From: Paralithodes platypus
Lineage: Eukaryota; Arthropoda; Malacostraca; Decapoda; Lithodidae
Reading direction: 5' to 3'
Assembly: GCA_032716605.1 (NCBI GenBank)
Contig: CM064501.1
Span: forward strand, 22,249,008-22,313,007
Length of the DNA stretch: 64,000 nt
Shown here: positions 11,401 through 23,100 of the stretch, piece after piece
Position numbering within the stretch: the first letter of the stretch is position 1
Layout: every line of letters begins with the position of its first letter
Notes under the pieces: generated by a model
What the model was told of the DNA's origin: nothing
The model's input: only the letters and a program-made list of their open reading frames with translations
Database searches by the model: none
Made by a program: the position numbers and the translations under genes

Positions 11401-11929
11401 GAGCATTAATCCCCGGAAAATTCTCTTTCCAGGGCGGATTACCGGTGTTGCACCTGGTGACCAGGTAGTTCCCGGGGGCGGGGTAGTTTTCCCCCAGTCT
11501 CTGTCGTGTCGGCACTTGAACCTCTCATTGCTGTATGTTCAACACCGTTAAGCTCAGGTAGCCCTATCTTATTTTTATTTGTTAATGACATAATTTAATA
11601 GCTGAATCATAATAAACATATATATTTTCTATGATTATATTATGATAATATTGTGTTTATTTATAGTAATTTATTTTAATACAATTAAATATAAATTAAA
11701 TTAATTAGTATCCTTTATGATTTTGCTCACCAGCTCTGCTTTCAATGTGTTAATGAGCTATGGGAGCTTTTAATTATCATAAACCTTTACGGGACTCGGA
11801 CGAGGGCTCTGTTCAGGGAGTATACTGAGCTCGCAAGCGAGGGACAGCCACAGCCAAGGTGTATGGCGATACTCACAGTCGTACCTCACCCGCCGGACGA
11901 TAACGCCGGCGGGCGGACCTGACGCTCTG
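11401..11929 (+). other. rearranged DIRS leader and AT-rich segment
   Basis: Near 11500 there is a diverged gag-start region (gtctctgtcgtgtcggcac, with a GTG where ATG is expected), of a different subfamily from the array units. It is followed by about 190 bases of very AT-rich DNA (11570-11760) of unknown origin. Normal DIRS sequence resumes before the recombinase gene. No gene is seen. Confidence 0.5.
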
Positions 11930-13064
11930 ATGACGGACGAGAACAGGTTGAGTTCCATTTATCTCTTTTCCGCCGCCAGACGCGTCTCTAATGTGCCACG
12001 TAATCAACAAACTACGGGATTAGCGAGGCGTAGTCTCGCTAATCGCGCCCCTGTGGCCGGCGCAGTGTGGTACCAGCATTTGAACACGTGGTGCCCGCAC
12101 CCAGTGTCCCTCCTGGTCGGGTTGTTCCACTTAGAACACAATTGGCAACCTAGAAACCTCGCGAACTTGTTCATTTTGGACATTCAGGAGGCCAAGTGGC
12201 TAGCACCTTATGGTAGCGACGTGACCAAGATATTCACGAATCAATATACCCAGTCTACAAAGCGATAGTTTCAATCGCATTGGAAAGATTTTACGTCTCG
12301 GATTCTTAGAACAAAACAAACTGTGCCCTCGGTGGCGTTGGTTGTTTATTATTTAATTTATCTGTTCATGCAGAAACATTTATCTGAAAGTGATTTCTGT
12401 GGGCAGGTTTTAAACTCCGCCCACCTCCCCATCAGCTCAGGCCTACATGGTCTCTGGACAAAGCATCGTCGTTATTCTCGTTCCCGTATGTACCAAAGAC
12501 TGCAGATTTTACAAAAGGGCAGTATTCCTTATGGCTTTGGCTACCGGGAACAGAGTATCTGAGCTGGCGGCGATGAGCAACGCACCTAATTGCCTCAGGT
12601 TTGATAGGCTTCATGAGTGTATTTACATTGCACCTTCCCCAGGATTCATAGCCGAGATTGAGCACAGTGAACACGTGTTTTCAGAGTTCACGGTGCCGGC
12701 GTTAAACAGGGGAAAGGTGCACCATCGTTTTTGCCCAGTGCAAGCTCTAACCAAATATTTAAGAGTGGCACCTCTAAATCACCAGGGTGCTTTATGGGTC
12801 GCAAGTCCGGGTGAACGATTGATGGAGCGTACACTGGCTTCTCTCTTGGTCGAGGACTTTAAAGAGAAGCATCCCGGCGTTGTGGGTAAGACCCACGATT
12901 TACGCAAGGGGACAGCCTCTTTACGTTTCCTTAATAATCTTTCGGTGGAAGTTATTACGTCCACACAGTTGTGGGCCTCTAATCAGGAGTTTTTGCCTCG
13001 AAACCTTTCAGTAGCTCTGGACAAACCTTCCTTGCCATGTATATCTTTACGGCAGAGGGTCTAG
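11930..13064 (+). pseudogene. DIRS copy 1 tyrosine recombinase, inactivated
   Basis: It is homologous along its length to the recombinases of DIRS copies 2 and 3. The N-terminal part (11930-12268) ends in a TAG right after QSTKR. The C-terminal part (12447-13064) has the first catalytic Arg in ATGNRVSE and the His-x-x-Arg box as HDLR. The nucleophilic Tyr position is Asn (LPRNLSVALDKP, against LTRYLSVALDKP in the other two copies). Recombinases of this kind cut and rejoin DNA through that Tyr to integrate circular cDNA. Both the premature stop and the missing Tyr kill this copy. Confidence 0.88.
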
Positions 13065-13759
13065 GTGGCCCTTTTAGTCACGTTTTGTTTAATTTCAAGA
13101 AAAAGGGGGGGGGAGGGTGCAGTCAGTGTGACATAGGACACCCTAGACCCCTCCGGAGTATGTGTTCGGAACATACGAGCTGTGATACTGGTTGTAGGCA
13201 TTGTATTATAAAATTTATCTGTAGTATTCATTGCAGGAAATTGTGCTAAAGGCCAATAGTAGTGTTACGACAATTCTTGTTGTAAGTAGCTTTGGCTGTG
13301 AAGCAATAGATTTTTGAGAAATCTCGGTAGTGGCAACTACGACTTTTACTTTTGCAGTAATTACTTCTGCATAAGTACACGAGTTCAGTACTTCTACGAA
13401 TGTACAAGAATTCATTTATGTTTGGTTATATTTTTAGGAATATATCCACTAGTTAATGGGGTTTATAGGTGCACATGTAAACTTATAAGTTTTTAGTTTT
13501 CACCACTTACTTTAAGTGGGGTGCCTTCTTAACTAGCAGATCTGTGCACAGAGTCTCAGAGTTAACCCTTTTTCAAGCAGGCTTCTTTGAAGCACGCTCC
13601 TGCTTGTACCCCTTTTTGAAGATTTAGGCTGTATAAAGTTTATGCACCCGAATATCTCTTTTTTACAAAAGTAAGAATACTATGTTGTGGTTGTTTGATT
13701 ATCTGCTTTTCTAGAGTTATGATATGATTACGAATGTCCCCCTCCAGTCTTAGAAATCA
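13065..13759 (+). other. DIRS copy 1 3' noncoding region
   Basis: It follows the recombinase stop. It shares with DIRS copy 3 (about 40380-40870) a G-rich run after the stop, the caagcaggcttctttgaagc palindromic block (13577-13596) and the cccctccagtct lead into the complementary region. I see no coding sequence. Confidence 0.65.
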
Positions 13760-13866
13760 GGCATGTTCGTCAATGATGGAGGGGCCACTAATAAATTATA
13801 GGTTTGACTCCTGTAAGGAGATAAAGAAAACCTAATATTTAGTAGTCGCCCCGTAATCATTGACGA
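13760..13866 (+). repeat. DIRS copy 1 internal complementary region
   Basis: It contains, fused back to back, the reverse complement of the outer edge of the left terminal repeat (gttcgtcaatgatggagggg) and of the right terminal repeat (ataggtttgactcctgtaag). The joint is at about ataaattatagg. In DIRS replication models this region templates the joining of the ends into a circle. Confidence 0.85.
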
Positions 13867-13940
13867 CTGGGGCCCTCCCGACCATCCCCTTCCCATTCGT
13901 TGATGTATTAAGGATTTTGGTTTACTTGATATGTCAGTGA

Positions 13941-14778
13941 AGGAAGAATGACGCCTGAATCAGCGTCTGGTCAAAGATCCACACAAGTACATCCACGATA
14001 TGATGGAAAGCTTATTGGATAGTTATTCTTATTTTCTTTTTGTTTTTTATTTTTTACAAAGTTTTTTTTCGTAGTGAGAACCCAATTCATAATGACTGAA
14101 GCCATGAGTGAGGTCGCGTGCGCTCATGATGAAGGCTCCTCAGATTTTAACACCTTACGAGCGGCCTATGCGGTTTATTTATGTGTACCGCACAGCGGGG
14201 TGTTTTTAGCCAAAATAGGGCTGTTTACATGATCATTTTCATGCCTAAATAAGACCCAGAACGTAAAACAAGTACCTATCCCTGAAAGGGCATAAACAGA
14301 GCTTTCGAATGACACCATAACGATCCTTGTATGATGGATAGTTTTCTTGCAATAACCGTGCAACGCGAGTGCAAAAAGCAGGTAATTCGGTACTTTCAGT
14401 ACATAATTGAGTATGTAGCGAGTGAGAGAGGGAGGAGGGAGCTGAGATTTGTGTCAGTAGGTTCGCCGCGGTGGTCTGGAGCAGTCATACGCTCGCTAGT
14501 CTCCTGCCACCACTTGTCTCTCTCTCTCAGCCACATTACGTGCTGAAATTGCCACTCGAGTTATGTCGAGCGCCGCCACATAGTCCAGCTTTATTTAACT
14601 CGACTTATGTTGCTCGCCGCTAAATAAGGGTTAAATGCTCTGCGCGGTAGATTCAAACTACGGCGGATTAGTGTTTGAAGAGGATGCCTTATGTAATAGG
14701 CATGTTCGTCAATGATTACGGGGCCACTACTAAATATTAGGTTTTCTTTATCTCCTTACAGGAGTCAAACCTATAATT
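13941..14778 (+). repeat. DIRS copy 1 right inverted terminal repeat, interrupted
   Basis: Reverse complement of the left repeat with about 45 extra outer bases ending cctataatt. A 480-bp family B element plus its TTAA duplication splits it at 14147-14634. The junction with Gypsy reverse transcriptase sequence is at about 14778. Confidence 0.85.
14151..14630 (-). mobile_element. 480-bp TTAA element, family B, in the DIRS terminal repeat
   Basis: Exactly 480 bp between TTAA at 14147-14150 and 14631-14634. The opposite repeat of the same DIRS element (5426-5429) shows the unoccupied single TTAA, so both ends are certain. It is nearly identical to the copies at 21426 and 40892. It is noncoding, with short imperfect terminal repeats ending in AGCGG-type motifs. 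Confidence 0.92.
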
Positions 14779-15060
14779 TTTTCACTACAGGAACTAAGGG
14801 GTTGTTATAATGAGACCTTGAAGGGCGTACTATACCCTGTTCAACCAGAGATTGCACCTGCCCCTTAACTTCCGTTACGTACTTCTGCGGGATTGTGGAC
14901 GGTCTCTTGTACACAACCTCATCAGAAACTGTTGTTATCTCATGAAATAAATAAGGGCTTATTGTGAGGGGCTCATCCTCCATTGAAAATACATCTGGAT
15001 AGTGTGAAATTATTTCTTTTAAAGCATCTTTCTTACTGAGGTTCAAACTAGAAAATTACT
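14779..15060 (-). pseudogene. Gypsy 1 reverse transcriptase, 5' part
   Basis: The open frame to 15046 holds the pol segment that precedes the RT palm: the HYPDVFS motif, TIPQKYVTEVKGQVQSLVEQG and NPLVPVVKK, the normal entry to RT block 1. It stops at the junction with DIRS copy 1. The continuation, with the conserved CLDF segment, is at 5326 and below. Confidence 0.85.
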
Positions 15061-15215
15061 CAACAGGGCGCATAGCCTAATAACACGCTCTTCGTTATCA
15101 GTTACCGCATTAATTACCGCGCTATTATTAATCTCAGACTCAGATTCAGACTGATCGACTATCTCTATATGTTCACAGTATTCTATGTAGCCTAATGAGT
15201 AACGAGGCTTAAGTA

Positions 15216-16541
15216 CTATCCGATCAGGACTAGGGTTAACAAAACTAACCTACATTCTTTCTGTTCGCTCTTTGTTTTCTCTAGTGTCACTAGTCCTGGG
15301 CATAAAATTCCAGCTTCGGTAAGTCCGTCGTGAGGGGTAAAAATAGCAGAGTCGTACTCATGACAATTTCTAGCGTTTGCGTTCGCATACAATTCTATGA
15401 TTCCATATGACAAAGGATCTATATCTTTCTGTTCTGCAACTGTGACTTTTCTATGTTTAACCTTTTTTTGTTCATGTACCACTAAATTAGCAACATCATA
15501 ATCTAACGTTGCGATATCTAACGGGACCCCGTTTACTGTGAGTGATAAGGGAGCAGTATTCAATGTGACTTTATTCCTAAAAAGAAAGTCAGTACCGAGA
15601 AGGACAGGAGTGGGGACATGCATGCTCTCTATGACTGTGAATTTATGGCAATAAACATCTCCTCCAAACTCTACCTGCAAATCAACTGAACCACAAACAG
15701 GCAAAGGTTTTCCATTTACGTCATACAAGGGATCTGAGGGATGTACTCTTAATGTACCTGTCTTTTGCAACTCCGTTACTGATGATTTCGTAATCAAGTT
15801 ACATACCGTTCCTGTGTCCACTAATCCAAGGAAATCCCTATCATTAATTCCTAACTTAATCGCAAGCAAACGGTGAGTAGTTGGTCCTGTTAAAGACGCA
15901 GTTACTAATTTTGGTCTGGCGCCAACGTTTTTTTTTTTGCATAGCAGTTGCGCCACTAGTCCCTGACTGTACTTCACTAGTAGTCGCGCGGGACAATGTT
16001 GCGAAGGTCCTTTCGTCTCCCCGACCTCTCTGTGTACAGTCCCTAGCAATATGTCCTGGGAGATGACACTTGTGACAAAGTCCATCACGCCTTTCTTTGT
16101 TACGGGTTTCTGTTTTTTCCCAAGGTACTGCGCAATTACGGGATATGTGCCGCTTTCCCATACAACGTTGACATCGTACATCATCACCTTTTCGTTGACA
16201 TTTGGAGAATTATCTATCATGTTCACTGGCAATTTGCAATTTGGTGCTTTACGACCAGATCTGGTACATCTTTGACAAATGGTCTCTTGCTTATCGCCGC
16301 TACTGTTACTTTGATACCTCTTACTCGTTTGATAGGTGGCATTACCACCTGTTGCACCGACTGCGTTAACTACTTTCTTTTTTACTGTTACACTGGCTCC
16401 TTCAGCTTCGGCAATCTTTGGGTTATTCTGTTGATACTTTATGAATTTGCTCCAAATAAGTTCCAGATCGTCCTTGTCTTCCTCTTTGAGATGTAAAGTG
16501 AAACCAGTAGGCAAACTATTTAGGAAAGTCACGGAAAACAA
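15216..16541 (-). pseudogene. Gypsy 1 gag C terminus and aspartic protease
   Basis: The frame runs from the gag C-terminal region into a retropepsin-like protease. The active site is LVDTGTVCNL (Asp-Thr-Gly), and the later ILLGTDFL segment matches the family's second conserved motif. A canonical CCHC zinc knuckle (CHKCHLPGHIARDC) lies in another frame at 15856-16161, so the gag part has two compensating frameshifts. The protease would process Gag-Pol. Disrupted, with DIRS copy 1 downstream in pol. Confidence 0.82.
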
Positions 16542-17092
16542 ATAGTTGATAGTTTTGATCAGAACCTAGCGCTTTCAGTTCAAGGGTAATTCCAAAAAGA
16601 CGGGAATGGAATGCGAGGAAAGTTTCATTTTCGCCCTTAGCGGCTTTGAGAAACTCTGCGATTACTTTATTTAAATTCCTTTCTTGAGAGAAAATCTTGA
16701 ATAGCTTAGTCTTGAAGTCATCCCAAGTAGCTGATGTACCTAAGTCTCGAAGACTAGATTGTACGTATTCTTTAGCGGGACCTAGGCTGTAATGTCGGAT
16801 CACTTCAAATATTCCTTGATCATCCCACAAATTTATCAGAGTTTTTATTTCTATTTCGATCTCGTCTATCCACCTCTTTGCATCTCACTTCCGGCTTCTC
16901 GGGGGCGGTAATTGGACCACCACAAAAATATGAGACGTTCTGAAGTCGGCTAAAATTATTATGCGCATTGGATGTAAGACCTTCAGTAATGCATGCTGAC
17001 AAACGTGTCACTACATCATCTGCCATAATTGGTTCTTCAAAATTACATGCTCTATAATCACAAATACTGTCACTGACGGGTGAATCTAACAT
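16516..17092 (-). pseudogene. Gypsy 1 gag N-terminal region
   Basis: Two open pieces (16516-16830 and 16820-17092) in different frames. The first has a retrotransposon-capsid-like stretch: FKTKLFKIFSQERNLN, then SRLFGITLELKALG. The second starts at a Met near 17092, which may be the original start. Capsid-like function is inferred from position and composition. The frameshift near 16825 breaks it. Confidence 0.65.
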
Positions 17093-17685
17093 TCTTCCTG
17101 GCCAGTTGTCAAGGGAAGTAGGTAATTCGTTCGAGTCTTCCGGATTAAAAAGTGACTGGAGATCGGACTCTGATAAAGACCTTGCGTTTTATTCATTAAT
17201 TATTCGTTGATTATTCAATGTAGAGATAATAAGTATTCAAAGTAGAGTTGAAATGTACAGGCTATCGCTTCAAGTTACAAGTCAATAGACGATTTAATGA
17301 ATCACTAATCAATCCACAAGTCAATACGCATACTAAACAAATGCATTAAATGTGCAAAGTAAAGACAAAAATGCAAGTACCATACGTAAATCACAAAATA
17401 TCTTAAATGTGCAAATAAATGTATGTATAATCCCAAAAATAGTTTATAAAGTATATCTTGAATATTCTCTCATTTATGCTGATATTATAATATTATAATA
17501 TTATAATATTATAATCCCATTTGTCGCTGCCAACAGTGTCGTGCTCCAACTTGGCAAAGCTATGTGACAGTGCAGCGGACGAGTTTATTCAGAATAGGAA
17601 AGCTCTCTCTGCCTCGCTCGCCCGTCTATCTTGGTAGTGTATTAGTTCACATAACCTTGCTTAGGTATGATATCGATGTTTGCTT
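17093..17685 (-). other. Gypsy 1 upstream region, possible LTR
   Basis: AT-rich DNA upstream of gag. A TATAATAT-type microsatellite is at about 17485-17516. Read on the minus strand, a tggcagcgacaaatggg stretch near 17516-17532 starts with TGG and could be a primer-binding site next to the LTR end. No second LTR copy is visible, so this stays tentative. A family A element interrupts it at 17690. Confidence 0.35.
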
Positions 17686-17689
17686 TTAA

Positions 17690-18781
17690 CCCAGGAATGT
17701 CGGCAAAGCCTTAAGAAGTTTTACTGGGCAACGGCGGCAAAGCTCTTAAGAGGGAAGGCCTAAAAAAAACATTTTAACCCTTAATTAGCGGCTCACCACA
17801 TAAGTCGAGTTAAATAAAGCTGGACTATGTGGCGGCGCTCGACATAACTCGAGTGGCAATTTCAGCACGTAATGTTGCTGAGAGAGAGAGACAAGTGGTG
17901 GCAGGAGAGTAGCGAGCGTATGACTGCTCCAGACCACCGCGGCGAACATACTGACACGAATCCCAGCTCCCTCCTCCCTCTCTCACTCGCTATATAAGGA
18001 ATTATATCGGGAAAGTGGCTAATTACATGCTTTTTGCACTCGCGTTGCACGGTTATTGCAAGAAAACTAGCCATCATAAAAGGATCGTTATGGTGTCATT
18101 CGAAAGCTCTGTTTATGCCCTTTCAGGGATAGGTACTTGTTTTACGTTCTGGGTCTTATTTAGGCATGAAAATGATCACGTAAACAGCCCTATTTTGGCT
18201 ATAAACACCCCGCTGGGCGGTACATATAAATAAACCGCATAGGCCGCTCGTAAGGTGTTAAAAAGCCCCAGTAGCATTTAAAACATTTTTTGCTTTTTGT
18301 TTTTTCCCTATACCTCATATCACTCCTCCACATCCCCTCCTTCCCCCCTTTCCCCTCCCCCCTTCAATTATCACCTATTTTCCCTGTTATTCCCTAATTC
18401 GTTGGTATATTTTTGTGCTAACATTAGCAAACTGTTTGGAGGACGTGCCTATGTGCCTAGCGAGTGTGTTGGCAGAGCTAGATGGTGGGGTGAATGAGTC
18501 AGTCAAGCTTGAGGCCTTGCAAGGGGAGGATTTGCCTCACATTGCTCCACATTTCATGAATGGGCTGCTCCATGTTTATTTGCGATTTTGACCAGAAAAA
18601 TTATATTTCCACTTGTTTTATTGTTGTTACAGGTTACTATCTTCATAGTGAAGGTAAAATAGGCGCATATGAATAAGTAATAACGATATTTATCGTAAAA
18701 TGACGATTATAGGCATGAATGGAGCCTAATATCGTCGCCCAGAACAGTGGTGTTCAATACACACAGCTCGCCGTTTATAGG
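17690..18781 (+). mobile_element. family A TTAA element with nested family B
   Basis: Family A copy between TTAA at 17686-17689 and 18782-18785. Without its insert it is about 608 bp, the family length. The 5' palindromes are decayed (cttaagaag, ctcttaagag) and the 3' end reads tttatagg. It is noncoding. A family B element splits it at 17778-18257. Confidence 0.82.
17778..18257 (+). mobile_element. 480-bp TTAA element, family B, inside family A
   Basis: Exactly 480 bp between TTAA at 17774-17777 and 18258-18261. It is slightly more diverged than the copies at 14151, 21426 and 40892. It is younger than the family A copy it interrupts. Confidence 0.9.
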
Positions 18782-18785
18782 TTAA

Positions 18786-21420
18786 TTCTTTACTGTTAAA
18801 ATGAGGTTTACTATCACTTACTATGAGTCGTCAGTCGTATGTAACTGTAACAACTAAATCACTTCAAAATTAAATCAATACAATCTGAACACCGATAATT
18901 ATTATAAATAAACTATCACTTTGAAGTTAAACGGTATCAAGTAAAATACCCCCAAAAGGGAATTCCCCCACCACCCTCCCGAGCAGCAACCCAGTAGCAA
19001 TCCCGCATGAACCAGAGCGAAAGCCGACCGGGACGAAAGGACCCAACAGCCAGAAGAGAAAGTGGAACACACCCACAGGATCAAAGGAAGCCGCCACCCC
19101 AGTCAGTCAACGGAGGGTCTCCCGAATGGACCAGGGGACCGACACCAACACGACAGGAAAACAAAGGATCCCAAAGGCACGTCGGCCAAGAATGGTGTAC
19201 TCCCAACCCTTTTAACATCCACGACACCCACATACCACACACATAACTATACTAAGGCAAATCACATAATTCTAACAGTGTCAAGTATGATCCCCCCCCA
19301 GTTGTACTACCGACCAAGCCATTTAACCACGACTCTATACACCCGATAACCCTATGCCAGTTATTGTATTGATTTATGCCTGTTAATTCGGATAAGTTCA
19401 TTATGACCAATCTGCATACGATCATCAAGAGAGATGCAGGAAAGATACCTAGTATCTCTCTCCATTACGAGTATAGATATATGTAGCCCCATGCTCAGTT
19501 GTTCCTCAAGAGAGATGCAGGAAAGATACCTAGTATCTCTCTCCATTACGAGTATAGATATATGTAGTCCCATGCTCAGTTGTTCCTCAAGAGAGATGCA
19601 GGAAAGATACCTAGTATCTCTCTCCATTACAAGTATAGATATATGTAGTCCCATGCTCAGTTGTTCCCCTTCTAGTAACTAAGTGTATATGTAAGTTGAA
19701 CCAGAGTTATTCAACCAGGTTCCATCATCTTATTATGATGACGGCTATAATACCGTTATTCATGCATGTATTCAATTCTTGGGGTAACTATCTGTTATCC
19801 ACGATGTTGTTCCTCTCTTCCATTTTCTTTTCCACATTTGTTATATGTCTTATCAATCACCACCTTCTAATCCACAATCCACACTACTCTGCTTCGTGAC
19901 CCCATGCCCAGTTGTAACCTTTTTGGGTCACCCTGTCACTTTCTCCTTCAAACACCACCCTACCTGTTTTTATCGTAGGGCACTGCCACCCGTATGTCCA
20001 GCGCGTTAAGGGTCACTGTCAAAGTTCACGAGCGACGCGGCGACCTTGCCTCACACCACAACCCTCCCAATTCACAACCCTCCACCTGTAAAGACGCCCA
20101 TAAGAACGTTATAACATGCCGATTCAGTTCGTTCCCCAGCCCCAGTAAATAGAAGGTAAAGACCTATCCTTGTACCCCCATTAACTATCCTCTAACTTGC
20201 TAGCCCAACTCACAACTTGATCCAGAACAATAGCCGGCGCGAGGCTAGAGCAGCCACCTCTCGCCCCCCTTAAGAGTGTATATTTTCCCTGACTTGCACT
20301 TTCACAAAACCACTATTCATAACTCCCACGAGTGAGCCTAGTAGGTGAAAACTAGATTCAATGATCAACCGTAACTAGGAGTATATCTTCTGACCACCTA
20401 AAATCATATATCAACCCAATTAGCGTAAAGAACTCCATATACACCTATTTAGGCCGCGGCATCCCCCCCCCCCCCCCCGGACCCCACGGGGACCCCACCA
20501 ACCCTCGCGGAGGTTTACCGTGACCCGGACGGGCCAGCAAATTCTTGCCAGACACCAGGTGAGTTTCCAACAGGTTATGAACTAAAAGTCTAAATACCTA
20601 TCCAAATACCATCCTACCCCATCCTTCACCAAAACCAAAATACCCCTTAACCCATCTTAGATTCCGAATAGCCTGTCAGCTAGACCAGAGAAGGATACTT
20701 ATGTGAATTGATGAATAATGCCTTCCAGCCTGGGCCCGTGTGGCGCCAATAAAGTAGTACCCCCTCCTTGACCAAATCCTGCTCTAACCAACTCTAATAG
20801 TAACTTATACTAGAGTAAAGATGTCCACAATAACCAATCATATTACGAGCTACGTACTGCCGAAATAAAGACCCCTCTCACTACCCCCCTAAGTTAACCA
20901 GAATAAATTAACTACTTCATAGCCCAGACATCCAATACTTCTAGAATATTCTTGAAGTTCCCTTGACCAAGCCTATAAATACGCCACAGAGGCAACATTC
21001 GGCCAGTTCAATATTAGAGATCAAAGCAACGGCTGCGCCGCTCTGTTTGGAATCTAGTGTGCTCCACCCCTCAAGATTCTCGATAATTCGGCGTTCCGTA
21101 GTCTGTGCAACTCTGTGAGGAAGTGAATTAATCCTTTGTGAATATTTTATTGCACCCGGACCCCCTCGAAGGTAATATTATATCTGCAAACAACCAATTT
21201 ACCAATTATTGATTGTCTTATAAATGTATTGTAGTGTGCCCTCTTCTACTTGGGTTTACAAACAATCATAACTCATAACTGGTCTAGGACAGAAAAATCT
21301 TGTTATGTTAGAAGGGATTATGCGAGAAACTCTTAATAGAGGACTCTGCAAGAATAACTCCTTGGCAACAATTGTCTGTTGACTAAAAGGTGCAAAACCG
21401 CCCGCGCCCCTTGAACCTTT
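18786..21420 (+). other. Gypsy-type 3' tail and long LTR-like region
   Basis: Around 18905-19215 the plus strand can be read as a proline- and charge-rich tail resembling the end of the integrase ORF at 57493-57720 (minus). The following noncoding DNA shows patchy similarity, in reverse, to 54437-57480. One example is ccacatttgttatatgtctta near 19830, which resembles the minus strand near 56880. I read it as the 3' end and LTR of a relative of Gypsy 2. It contains a 16-base C run at 20463-20478. No intact gene is present. Confidence 0.45.
19426..19668 (+). repeat. 81-bp minisatellite, three units
   Basis: Three head-to-tail copies of an 81-bp unit starting near gagagatgcaggaaagatac (about 19430, 19511 and 19592), with only a few differences between them. 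The period is a multiple of three, so both strands show long open frames (27-residue repeats). I regard these as a by-product. Confidence 0.9.
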
Positions 21421-21425
21421 TTTAA

Positions 21426-21905
21426 CCCTTATTTAGCGGCGAGCAACATAAGTCGAGTTAAATAAAGCTGGACTATGTGGCGGCGCTCGACATAACTCGA
21501 GTGGCAATTTCAGCACGTAATGTGGCTGAGAGAGAGAGACAAGTGGTGGCAGGAGACTAGCGAGCGTATGACTGCTCCAGACCACCGCGGCGAACCTACT
21601 GACACAAATCTCAGCTCCCTCCTCCCTCTCTCACTCGCTACATACTCAATTATGTACTGAAAGTACCGAATTACCTGCTTTTTGCACTCGCGTTGCACGG
21701 TTATTGCAAGAAAACTATCCATCATACAAGGATCGTTATGGTGTCATTCGAAAGCTCTGTTTATGCCCTTTCAGGGATAGGTACTTGTTTTACGTTCTGG
21801 GTCTTATTTAGGCATGAAAATGATCACGTAAACAGCCCTATTTTGGCTAAAAACACCCCGCTGTGCGGTACACATAAATAAACCGCATAGGCCGCTCGTA
21901 AGGTG
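21426..21905 (+). mobile_element. 480-bp TTAA element, family B
   Basis: Exactly 480 bp between TTAA at 21422-21425 and 21906-21909. It is nearly identical to the copies at 14151 (opposite strand) and 40892, pointing to recent amplification. It interrupts the LTR-like region. It is noncoding. Confidence 0.92.
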
Positions 21906-21909
21906 TTAA

Positions 21910-23100
21910 AGACCAGTGATCGATAAGAAAGTCGCTTCTCCCGACTGTCTTACGTTAATCCGATACATTGTTAATCCGGCTGTGCCTGAAACAGTGTATT
22001 TAAGGTCCCCAGTAAGAGTAACATATCGGGGCGTCATCACCGGTTAAGCAAGTAGCCCATCTGTAACCTTCTCTACACTACCGGACAACTTGGACGGCCC
22101 CAGAGCAGCTGTTAGCCCCCGACATCACCAACTCAAGATAACCAGGAAACTCTATTACAGTGCTAATTCTCGAAGTATCAGTATTACGGTACTATTAACT
22201 CGATCATCCAGTGTATTCAGTTATGTTTCGATTTTCTCTGATGTTAAGAAGAAAGTGAAGAAAGGAGTGTGCGCTAAAATATATCAGTGAAATTAAACTA
22301 GGCGAACCGACTCCCGTAATTATTCTTGCTATCAGGTTTAACCTCGCCGAAGAAATAAGTCTTAATAAATTGGACTACGGCTCGAGTGAAGGCAATTCTG
22401 AAATAAGTGATTGTGATTGTTAACCAGAAACCTGAATCGCCCCCACTGATATTCTGTCTTAAGTATTACCTAGTCAAGTGAACATACTAGACCAGTGAAC
22501 CTAGTTACGGTTATTCCCTTTACGTTAATTCTAGGGAAAATAACTATATTACTTATATTTGCATCTTTGATTTCGAGTAATATTACCAGAGAGTTAATTA
22601 ACGAGATACCTAGCCTATGTGATTTGTGTACCCTACGTATCGTTGAAGTAATGTGATCAGAAGAATAATACCTGAACGTCGGAAGTGGGAAGTGAGTCTC
22701 TATCCAAATCCGCGATAAGTGCTAGAGATTATAAAAGTCCAAAGTACGCATTTGACTTATCAAGTTTACCATTGTTTCAAGTGCACATATAACCCTTATT
22801 CTGCCTAGTGTTTTTTGAGAATAAATCTGCATTATAAACCATTATTTTGATATTATCTATGTCCTTTATTGATTCCATTTGCGTACTGTGCATGAAATAT
22901 TATAACCCAATCTTGTAGAACCCACCTATACCAAGTTAATCCTGTATAAAATCAAGTATCTTTAAACTAGAGAGTAAAACTCATACATGTTATAGGGATA
23001 TACATACTACAATGAAACACTGTTAGATAGTTTTGTCATTCACTTAATTTAATTATTCCTATACGAATTTCTATTAAAGATCACTTTTGCCAATAGGCCT
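21910..23100 (+). other. continuation of LTR-like region
   Basis: Noncoding. Near 22085-22130, the tggacggcc...gttagcccccgacatcacc stretch matches the minus strand at about 55035-55085. Near 22660-22700, gatcagaagaataatacctg and cggaagtggga match the minus strand at about 54525-54560. A gtgtatttaagg TATA-like element lies near 21990, in the place corresponding to a TATA box in the other copy. This supports a shared LTR promoter region. Confidence 0.5.

Larger units (their letters stand above)
5327..14778 (+). mobile_element. DIRS-type retrotransposon copy 1, internally deleted, inserted in Gypsy 1
   Basis: A 9.45-kb element bounded by inverted terminal repeats (about 5327-5634 and 13941-14778). 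An internal complementary region (13760-13866) contains both outer edges joined end to end, and a tyrosine recombinase gene sits near the 3' end. That combination defines DIRS-like elements, which integrate by recombinase rather than integrase and make no target duplication. Gag is reduced to truncated starts and RT/RNase H is absent. Much of the inside is a 1.23-kb tandem array. It could only have moved with proteins from a full relative such as copy 3, with which it shares ends and leader. Confidence 0.88.
2926..17092 (-). mobile_element. Ty3/Gypsy-type retrotransposon 1, decayed and split
   Basis: On the minus strand the order gag, protease, reverse transcriptase, RNase H, integrase can be followed from 17092 down to 2926. 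This is the Gypsy order. It is interrupted in the reverse transcriptase by DIRS copy 1 (about 5327-14778) and cut at the integrase end by a family C element. Frameshifts and stops occur in nearly every domain. The 5' side runs into an AT-rich stretch that may be LTR, and no matching second LTR is visible. The element is clearly dead. Confidence 0.85.

Noticed and set aside
14175..14546. 60-72-residue frames repeated at 14.2, 18.0, 21.6 and 41.1 kb as a protein family
   Set aside because: They recur only because the 480-bp family B element recurs. Both strands are open, and the older copy at 447 does not keep the frame.
19426..19668. CRISPR array
   Set aside because: The units are contiguous with no unique spacers, and the window is clearly eukaryotic.
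19361..19682. Repeat protein on either strand at the minisatellite
   Set aside because: An 81-bp period is divisible by three, which produces open repeating frames without selection.
20463..20478. Poly-C run as a functional element
   Set aside because: A 16-base homopolymer without context. Length may be a sequencing artefact.
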